Assembly (NCBI RefSeq): GCF_037029465.1 | Contig: NZ_JAYMEM010000026.1 | Coordinates: 434,001 to 498,000, forward strand | Length of the DNA: 64,000 bases | Origin: Mesoflavibacter sp037029465 | Lineage (GTDB): Bacteria; Bacteroidota; Bacteroidia; Flavobacteriales; Flavobacteriaceae | Reading direction: 5' to 3' | Shown: one piece after another, positions 58,392-64,000 of the stretch | Position numbering within the stretch: the stretch's first letter is position 1 | Layout: every line of letters starts with the position of its first letter | Position numbers and translations under genes: made by a program | Notes under the pieces: generated by a model | What the model saw: only the letters and a program-made list of their open reading frames with translations | The model's database searches: none | What the model was told of the DNA's origin: nothing

Positions 58392-59160
58392 ATTTTTTTG
58401 AATTTGTTTGTATAGAATCTTTAGCTTTTTCTTGTTGTCCAACGCTTTGAGATTTTAGTTTTAGCGGACTTTCCTTTTCTTTAACTACTGTAATCGTAGC
58501 TTTTACGCCTGTTGCTAAATTCCATTGGTTTGCTGCTATAATGTTTCCAAATTCATCTAAAATCTGAAATTCAGCAGTATTTGGACCAGAAGTTCCTTGG
58601 TTTAAAGCTAAAAAGTCTATCTCGTTAATACCTTCATCTAAAGGTAATAACAGACCATTAAATCCAGAAGTCAAAACGACACTTGGTACAACAATATCTT
58701 TGTTTATAAACACTCTAATCATATCACCATCAGGATATTGATGATCACGGTAAATGATATTTACGGCTTTTGCTGTGGTACGATATTCACCTAAAAACTG
58801 ATTAACTAAACTTCCGTTATTGCTCTTCTCGTCATCTTCTTTAAACTTTAATTGACGATCAAGTTGTTTTTTAAATAATTCACCAGGATTTCTCAAATTA
58901 TTTTTTTCTACCATAGAAAATTCTTTTTTAGGTAGAGCTTCTGTTTTAGCATCTTTTGGTGCAGTTACTACATTATCGTTATCGTCTGGTTTTATATCAT
59001 TTTGCTGCTCTTCTACAGGTTCAATAATTAATTCTGGATCATCTTTTGGATCTTCAGTTTCTTCAGCAGGTATTGCAATACCAATTCTTTCACTATCAAT
59101 TTGAGAAAAACTTGATACTGTTATTGAAAAAAATATTAAGAATGAAATTAAAATCTTCAT
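58384..59160 (-). CDS. secreted acidic protein, 258 aa, unrecognised
   Basis: Signal peptide MKILISFLIFFSITVSSFSQ, then an acidic low-complexity linker (residues about 30-75, EETEDPKDDPELIIEPVEEQ). A beta-rich domain at about residues 125-230 follows (VNIIYRDHQYPDGDMIRVFI; VVLTSGFNGLLLPLDEGINE), with a basic Ser/Lys tail. I do not recognise the family. It is convergent with the tolC-like gene (8-nt overlap), and the + strand micro-ORFs lie on its other side. Whether it relates to the exporter is unknown. Confidence 0.78.
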   Translation of the reverse strand: MKILISFLIFFSITVSSFSQIDSERIGIAIPAEETEDPKDDPELIIEPVEEQQNDIKPDDNDNVVTAPKDAKTEALPKKEFSMVEKNNLRNPGELFKKQLDRQLKFKEDDEKSNNGSLVNQFLGEYRTTAKAVNIIYRDHQYPDGDMIRVFINKDIVVPSVVLTSGFNGLLLPLDEGINEIDFLALNQGTSGPNTAEFQILDEFGNIIAANQWNLATGVKATITVVKEKESPLKLKSQSVGQQEKAKDSIQTNSKKSN

Positions 59161-59403
59161 GTTTAAATTAATTGGTACTAAATTAATTCAAAAACTATAC
59201 CTAAATACTAAAATTATATTAATCCTTGTTAATTTACTATTAACACTATAAGCAAAAGGGTTTTATTAATTTTTTTACAATATACATAAATGTTAAAAAT
59301 TGTTAAAACGGTATTATGTTATACAAAGTACTGTAACATTTTTGTTTTATACTCGTCATATAGGTGTAAATCATTTTAAATCAATCAAATAAAACTATTA
59401 ATT

Positions 59404-59493
59404 ATGAGAACTTTAAACAACAATCGATTATCAGAAACTTTAAAAGGAACTAAAAGTAACGTTTGGAATAGTAAAAGACGTTATAGACACTAA
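59404..59493 (+). CDS. candidate basic micropeptide, 29 aa
   Basis: ATG 59404 to TAA 59491-59493: starts MRTLNNNRLSETLKGTKSNV and ends WNSKRRYRH. It has eight Arg/Lys against one Glu and no signal peptide. The C-terminus WNSKRRYRH-stop resembles the WRGVKRYAH-stop of the next ORF, and a terminator follows the pair. No family is recognised. It could be a regulatory leader, a ribosome- or RNA-binding peptide, or an exported peptide. Confidence 0.5.
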   Translation: MRTLNNNRLSETLKGTKSNVWNSKRRYRH

Positions 59494-59520
59494 GTAAATA
59501 ACAACTAAACCACAAAGATC

Positions 59521-59652
59521 ATGAAAACACCAAAAATTATAAGAAGACTAAATCAAAATACTTTATCAAACGTACACTGTAATAGAGAAATCTTTAGGTT
59601 TAGTTGTACAAAAAACGGATTATGGCGAGGCGTTAAACGCTATGCACACTAA
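59521..59652 (+). CDS. candidate basic micropeptide, 43 aa
   Basis: ATG 59521 to TAA 59650-59652: begins MKTPKIIRRLNQNTLSNVHC and ends NGLWRGVKRYAH. It is strongly basic with two Cys (HCNRE, SCTKN) and no clear signal peptide. It shares its W-x-x-x-(K/R)-R-Y-x-H ending and the LN-N-LS stretch with the upstream 29-residue ORF. The 27-nt gap and the terminator 2 nt after the stop suggest cotranscription. The function is unknown. Confidence 0.5.
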   Translation: MKTPKIIRRLNQNTLSNVHCNREIFRFSCTKNGLWRGVKRYAH

Positions 59653-59653
59653 T

Positions 59654-59686
59654 AAAAAAAGCAAGTGAGATTCACTTGCTTTTTTT
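59654..59686. terminator. bidirectional intrinsic terminator
   Basis: GCAAGTGA (59661-59668) pairs with TCACTTGC (59672-59679), flanked by A and T runs. It ends the micropeptide transcript on the + strand and the fused E1 gene on the minus strand (stop at 59690). Confidence 0.9.
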
Positions 59687-59689
59687 ATT

Positions 59690-61666
59690 TTAATACTCTA
59701 ATAATTTTAATAATTCTTCTTCAAATTTTCCTTTTGCTAAATATTGTTCTTCTAACTGTTTAATAAAAGGAATTGGTGTATCTAAACTGGCTACACGTTT
59801 TACTGGTGCATCTAAATATTCAAAACAATGTTCCATTATTAAAGATGAAATATCACTAGCAATACCACCAAATAAAGAATCTTCTTGCAGAATAATAGCT
59901 TTACCTGTCTTTTTTACTGAAGTATAGATAGCTTCTGTATCTAAAGGTTGAAGTGTTCTTAAATCTATAACATCTGCTGAGATGTTAGAATGTACGTCTA
60001 ATGTATTTAAAGCCCAATGTACTGCTGCACCGTAAGCAATAATTGTTATGTCATTACCTTCTTTTAATAATGAAGCTTTGCCAAACGGTAATGTATAGTA
60101 ATCTGTTGGTACATCTTGTCTAATACTTCTATATAACGCTTTGTGCTCAAAAAACAGTACAGGATTTGGATCATTAATAGCTGTAGCTAACAAACCTTTT
60201 GCATCATAAGGAAACGCAGGAAACACAACTTTTAAACCTGGTGTTTTTGTAAACCAAGCTTCATTAGTTTGACTATGAAATGGTCCAGCAGCAACACCTG
60301 CACCACATGGCATACGTAATACCACATCTGCATTTTGATTCCAACGGTAATGTGATTTTGCTAAATAGTTAACTACTGGATTAAAACCTGAGGTTACAAA
60401 ATCACTAAACTGTAGCTCTACAACACTTTTAATACCCGCAATACTTAATCCCATTGCAGATTCTATGATGGCAGATTCACAAATAGGAGTATTACGAACA
60501 CGTTCTTTACCAAAAGCTTCAACAAAGCCTTCTGTAATTTTAAAAACGCCACCATATTCTGCAACATCTTGTCCCATAATTACAAGATCTTCATGGCGTT
60601 GCATAGATTGTTTTAATCCTTCAGAAATAGCATCAACTAAACGTAATTTTTCTTTGTTTTCTTTTGGTTTAACTTCTTGATATTTAAACTCTTGAAAAAC
60701 ATCATTTAACTCAGTGCTTAAATCTGGTGTGATTGGTTCTTCCGCGAAAGCGATTTCTAAATGTTCGTTTATTTCGTGGATAATATCTTCTTTAATTTTA
60801 ACTTCTTCTTCATCTGTTAAAATACCTTCATTCTTTAAAAATTCTTGATAGTTTTCAATTGGATCTTTTTTAGCCCATTGATCCATCAAATCTTGCGGTA
60901 CGTATTTGGTACCACTAGCCTCTTCATGACCACGCATTCTAAAGGTTTTAAATTCAATTAATACAGGACGCGGATTTTTACGGATGCTTTCTGTAATTTC
61001 AGAAATTTTTGTGTAAACCTCTAAAATATTATTGCCATCTATAATGTGGCTTTCCATACCGTAACCAATAGCACGGTCTGCTAAATTCTCGCAATTGTAT
61101 TGCTCTTTTGTTGGTGTAGATAAGCCGTAACCATTATTTTCTATACAAAATAGCACAGGTAATTGCCACACAGAAGCAACGTTTAAGGCTTCGTGTATAT
61201 CACCTTCACTTGTTCCGCCTTCACCTGTAAACACTGTAGTTACTTGGTTTTTGTTTTTTAGTTTAGATGCTAAAGCAATACCATCTGCTACACCAAATTG
61301 TGGTCCCAAATGGCTAATCATACCTACAATCTTATATTGCTGTGTACCAAAATGAAAACTTCTGTCTCTACCTTTTGTAAACCCATTAGCTTTTCCTTGC
61401 CACTGCGAGAATAAACGGTATAACGGGATGTTTCTTGTTGTAAAAACACCTAAGTTACGGTGCATTGGTAAAATGTACTCTTCGTCTTGCATAGCAGATG
61501 TTAGTCCTACCGCTATGGCTTCTTGCCCAATACCAGAAAACCATTTACTTATTTTACCTTGTCTAAGTAAAATAAGCATCTTTTCTTCAATTAATCTAGG
61601 TTTAAGTAAACGCTTGTAAAGATCTAACAGCGTATCGTTATTTAAGGTTGATTTGTCAAATTTCAT
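59690..61666 (-). CDS. 2-oxoacid dehydrogenase E1, fused alpha and beta subunits
   Basis: 658 residues. The alpha half (about 1-320) has the TPP motif GEGGTSEGDIHEALNVASVW ending ENNGYG. The beta half (about 335-658) has GQDVAEYGGVFKITEGFVEA, ESAIIESAMGLSIAG, MPCGAGVAAGPFHSQ and the C-terminal transketolase domain. This fused E1, common in Bacteroidetes, is usually assigned to branched-chain or general 2-oxoacid dehydrogenase complexes. E2/E3 genes are not in the window. The substrate is therefore uncertain. Confidence 0.92.
   Translation of the reverse strand: MKFDKSTLNNDTLLDLYKRLLKPRLIEEKMLILLRQGKISKWFSGIGQEAIAVGLTSAMQDEEYILPMHRNLGVFTTRNIPLYRLFSQWQGKANGFTKGRDRSFHFGTQQYKIVGMISHLGPQFGVADGIALASKLKNKNQVTTVFTGEGGTSEGDIHEALNVASVWQLPVLFCIENNGYGLSTPTKEQYNCENLADRAIGYGMESHIIDGNNILEVYTKISEITESIRKNPRPVLIEFKTFRMRGHEEASGTKYVPQDLMDQWAKKDPIENYQEFLKNEGILTDEEEVKIKEDIIHEINEHLEIAFAEEPITPDLSTELNDVFQEFKYQEVKPKENKEKLRLVDAISEGLKQSMQRHEDLVIMGQDVAEYGGVFKITEGFVEAFGKERVRNTPICESAIIESAMGLSIAGIKSVVELQFSDFVTSGFNPVVNYLAKSHYRWNQNADVVLRMPCGAGVAAGPFHSQTNEAWFTKTPGLKVVFPAFPYDAKGLLATAINDPNPVLFFEHKALYRSIRQDVPTDYYTLPFGKASLLKEGNDITIIAYGAAVHWALNTLDVHSNISADVIDLRTLQPLDTEAIYTSVKKTGKAIILQEDSLFGGIASDISSLIMEHCFEYLDAPVKRVASLDTPIPFIKQLEEQYLAKGKFEEELLKLLEY
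60740..60753 (+). repeat. GC-rich 14-mer repeat, copy 3 (in the E1 gene)
   Basis: TTCCGCGAAAGCGA on the + strand, antisense to the E1 gene, in the linker between its alpha and beta halves. It is identical over 14 nt to the copies at 51118 and 51572. Confidence 0.65.
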
Positions 61667-61764
61667 TAATAAGCTTTCAAAAATTGAAAATATGATAATA
61701 TATACTATGCCAAATATAGTATAATTACGAATAAAATAAACTACTGTTTTTGCTTAGTTTTCGT

Positions 61765-61772
61765 TACATTTG
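61765..61772 (+). promoter_or_regulatory. -7 promoter element for the 2OG oxygenase gene
   Basis: TACATTTG is an exact TAnnTTTG match, 29 nt before the ATG at 61802. Confidence 0.55.
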
Positions 61773-61801
61773 TAGTTAGAAGATTATAATTTTTACACAT
61801 T

Positions 61802-62749
61802 ATGAATAAAATACCAAGTGTTAATTTAGAGGATTTTCTATCTGATGATCCTAAGAGAAAACAAAAATTTGTAGATGAAATTGGAAAAGCTTACGAAGAG
61901 ATAGGTTTTGTAGCGCTTAAAGGTCATTTTTTAGACGATAAATTAGTAGACGATTTATATGCTGAAATAAAAAACTTCTTTGAATTACCTGTTGGTACAA
62001 AACAGAAATACGAAATACCAGGAATTGGTGGACAACGTGGTTATGTGTCTTTTGGAAAAGAAAGTGCAAAAGGTAAAAAAGAAGGCGACTTAAAAGAGTT
62101 TTGGCATTTTGGACAATATGTAGAAGATGATCCACAACGTGCTAAAGAATACCCGGAAAATGTAGAAGTAAAAGAGGTGCCTAATTTTAATGTAGTTGGT
62201 AAAAAAGCGTATCAAACCCTAGAAAAAACAGCTAAGTATGTCTTGCGTGCTTTAGCGCTTCATTTAGGTTTAGAAGAAACGTATTTTGATAACTATATCC
62301 ACAACGGAAACTCCATTTTAAGACCAATTCATTATCCTCCAATTACTCAAGAACCAGACAATGCAGTTCGTGCAGCAGCACATGGTGATATTAATTTAAT
62401 CACTTTATTAATGGGTGCACAAGGTCGTGGTTTGCAAGTACAAAACCATAACGGAGAATGGATAGACGCTATCGCAGAACCTGATGAATTAATGATTAAC
62501 GTTGGTGATATGTTATCACGTCACACCAACAACAGATTAAAATCTACAATTCACCGTGTTGTTAATCCACCAAGAGAATTATGGGGAACTTCACGCTACT
62601 CTATACCTTTCTTTATGCATCCAATTAGCGAAATGAAATTAGATGTTTTAGATAGTTGTGTAGATGAAAACAACCCAAAACAATTTGAAGACATTACAGC
62701 AGGCGAATTCCTAGACGAGCGTTTAAGAGAATTAGGATTAAAAAAATAG
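61802..62749 (+). CDS. 2-oxoglutarate/Fe(II)-dependent oxygenase, isopenicillin-N-synthase-like
   Basis: 315 residues. The N-terminal DIOX_N domain has IPSVNLEDFLSDDPKRKQKF, and the C-terminal double-stranded beta-helix carries the iron ligands His-x-Asp in RAAAHGDINLITLLMGAQG and the distal His in KSTIHRVVNPP. The 2OG-binding Arg-x-Ser is in TSRYSIPFF. The family includes plant-type and bacterial oxidases with many substrates, and none is identifiable here. Confidence 0.9.
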   Translation: MNKIPSVNLEDFLSDDPKRKQKFVDEIGKAYEEIGFVALKGHFLDDKLVDDLYAEIKNFFELPVGTKQKYEIPGIGGQRGYVSFGKESAKGKKEGDLKEFWHFGQYVEDDPQRAKEYPENVEVKEVPNFNVVGKKAYQTLEKTAKYVLRALALHLGLEETYFDNYIHNGNSILRPIHYPPITQEPDNAVRAAAHGDINLITLLMGAQGRGLQVQNHNGEWIDAIAEPDELMINVGDMLSRHTNNRLKSTIHRVVNPPRELWGTSRYSIPFFMHPISEMKLDVLDSCVDENNPKQFEDITAGEFLDERLRELGLKK

Positions 62750-62751
62750 TT

Positions 62752-62805
62752 TTCAGTCGCAGTCACAGTTGTTTATTCTAAATCATTGTGACTGCAAACT
62801 GATAC
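62752..62805. repeat. intergenic inverted repeat before the SUI1-like gene
   Basis: GCAGTCACA (62759-62767) and TGTGACTGC (62787-62795) are perfect reverse complements around a 19-nt AT-rich loop. No T-run follows. It resembles repeats of the CAGTC/ACTG type rather than the ATTCC type of the his operon. Confidence 0.6.
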
Positions 62806-62820
62806 TGTAAACTAAACAAC

Positions 62821-63147
62821 ATGGACTTACAAGACCAATTAAAAAACTTATTTCCTGATCACGTACCAGAAGAAACCGAAGAACAGCTAGAAGAAAGCAA
62901 CATTTGGTTACAAGACGATCCGATAATTTGTAAATACGAAAAACGTAAAGGAAAACCTATTACCATTTTAGAGGGATATACCGGTGCTGACGAAGATTTT
63001 AAACTATTAGCTAAAGAGCTTAAACAAAAGCTAAGTGTTGGCGGTAGTTTTAAAAATGATAAAATTATAATTCAAGGTGATTATCGTGATAAAATTATGG
63101 AAATCTTAAAAGAAAAAGGTTTTAATGTAAAACGTGTTGGAGGTTAA
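62821..63147 (+). CDS. SUI1/YciH-like translation factor
   Basis: 108 residues. The SUI1 domain is at residues about 35-108, with the pattern KRKGKPITILEGYTGADEDF, then LAKELKQKLSVGGSFKNDKI and IIQGDYRDKIMEILKEKGFN. It is related to eIF1 and E. coli YciH, which influences start-site fidelity. It is followed 3 nt later by a DUF1835 gene, so the two are likely cotranscribed. Confidence 0.92.
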   Translation: MDLQDQLKNLFPDHVPEETEEQLEESNIWLQDDPIICKYEKRKGKPITILEGYTGADEDFKLLAKELKQKLSVGGSFKNDKIIIQGDYRDKIMEILKEKGFNVKRVGG

Positions 63148-63150
63148 ATT

Positions 63151-64000
63151 ATGAGTAAAAAAACGTTTCATATCACTAATGGTGGTGTATTAACAGAATA
63201 TTTAACCAAGTTAAATTTTGAAGGAGAACTAATGACATGGCATGAAATGTTATGCGTTGGACCAACCACTAAAGAAATAGATAACGATAATTTTTTCAAT
63301 TTAAGAAAAGAGTTTATTGAGTCTACCTACAACATTCCATATAAAGAAGAAGTTTTTAGAAAAGAGCTTGATAAACTTTCAAAACTAGAAGATTACGAAA
63401 AAGTTATCCTTTGGTTTGAATACGATTTGTTCTGTCACATTAACATGATTGCAGCCATAAGTTTATTAAAGCAAAAAATGTGTAGACTACCTATTTTTCT
63501 TGTTAATTGTGGTAAAATTGAAGGCGAAAAACAACTTAAAGGCTTTGGAGAGTTAACTCCAGAACAAATTCAGTTTAATTACGAAAACAGAATTCAATTA
63601 AACGTAGATGATATTGCTTTTGCTCAAAAAGCATGGCGTATTTACTGCGAAAATGACCATAATTTATTAAAAGAATTAATTGTACGTCCTTCAAATTATA
63701 TTTACATGAGTAACTGTTTAAAAGCGCACATGAAGCGTTTTCCAGATACCAGAACAGGCTTAAATATGATGGAATACAACCTTTTAAAGCTAATTAACGA
63801 GTATAAAATAAAAGACCGTCATCATTTATTAGGTTATGGCTTACATTATCAAGGTTATTATGGCTATGGAGACATGCAAATAGAGCGTATTATTAATAAT
63901 ATTTCGCTTTTTTATGATGAAACCGAAGAACAGCTAGAGCTTAACAGAAACGGATTTTTAGCTTTAGAGCATCAGCAAAACTTCTTTGAAGAAATGAAAT
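63151..64000 (+). CDS. DUF1835 domain protein (3' end outside the window)
   Basis: An open frame from ATG 63151 runs off the right edge: 283 codons are present. The start KKTFHITNGGVLTEYLTKLN, followed by TWHEMLCVGPT and YEKVILWFEYDLFCHINMIA, matches DUF1835 (N-terminal, residues about 1-120). A DUF3658-like helical part follows (LLKELIVRPSNYIYMSNCLK). The function is unknown. It is in an apparent operon with the SUI1-like factor. Confidence 0.85.
   Translation, partial: MSKKTFHITNGGVLTEYLTKLNFEGELMTWHEMLCVGPTTKEIDNDNFFNLRKEFIESTYNIPYKEEVFRKELDKLSKLEDYEKVILWFEYDLFCHINMIAAISLLKQKMCRLPIFLVNCGKIEGEKQLKGFGELTPEQIQFNYENRIQLNVDDIAFAQKAWRIYCENDHNLLKELIVRPSNYIYMSNCLKAHMKRFPDTRTGLNMMEYNLLKLINEYKIKDRHHLLGYGLHYQGYYGYGDMQIERIINNISLFYDETEEQLELNRNGFLALEHQQNFFEEMK

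Overview
The window is a contiguous stretch of chromosome from a member of the Bacteroidetes, almost certainly a marine-type Flavobacteriaceae. This is inferred from strong AT richness, the TAnnTTTG -7 promoter elements upstream of many genes, the lpxC-fabZ fusion, the PorX-type response regulator with a PglZ domain, a secreted protein with a type IX secretion (T9SS) sorting domain, and the fused E1 alpha/beta dehydrogenase. The genus cannot be fixed from sequence alone. No phage, insertion sequence, CRISPR array, rRNA or tRNA gene was seen.

Layout. 0-6.4 kb: Lrp/AsnC regulator, 3-dehydroquinate synthase, proline dehydrogenase, alanine dehydrogenase, small membrane or secreted proteins, and tsaE. 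6.4-9.3 kb: PorX-like regulator divergent from an HD phosphohydrolase. 9.3-16.3 kb: lipid A and fatty-acid block (lpxD, lpxC-fabZ, lpxA, efp, a second lpxD-like gene, an NTF2-like gene), then sucD and fabG. 16.4-19.2 kb: a VWA-like membrane protein and a prohibitin. 19.25-26.9 kb: a complete histidine operon hisGDCBHAF(IE), preceded by a His-rich leader peptide and attenuator and interspersed with small palindromic repeats. 26.9-29.1 kb: sodium/solute symporter and a membrane protein. 29.2-32.4 kb: TruA-like enzyme, then a Dps / MscS / DUF1328 / two-lipoprotein cluster that looks like a stress group. 32.4-38.5 kb: DUF2461, a frameshifted GreA-like gene, DUF72, thioesterase, DUF3817, a TonB-like protein divergent from a membrane-anchored winged-helix regulator, and FKBP isomerase.

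38.5-48 kb: T9SS cargo protein, a 554-bp gene-free stretch with a large cruciform-like inverted repeat, an Old Yellow Enzyme, a secreted protein, an M16 peptidase, HPF and two helicases. 48-53.2 kb: DUF1853, topoisomerase III, RluE-like synthase and an MscS channel. 53.3-58.4 kb: a tightly packed TetR / ABC / HlyD / TolC export operon whose ABC ATPase domain has lost most catalytic motifs. 58.4-64 kb: a secreted protein, two tiny basic paralogous ORFs, fused E1 dehydrogenase, a 2OG-Fe(II) oxygenase, a SUI1-like factor and a truncated DUF1835 gene.

Most of the window is core housekeeping. The items most worth a second look are the his attenuator, a terminator-like hairpin inside a coding region (16441-16483), the degenerate ABC exporter, the tandem micro-ORFs at 59.4-59.65 kb, the cruciform at 39.96-40.07 kb, and a 20-nt leader repeated before three small genes at 31.66-32.2 kb.
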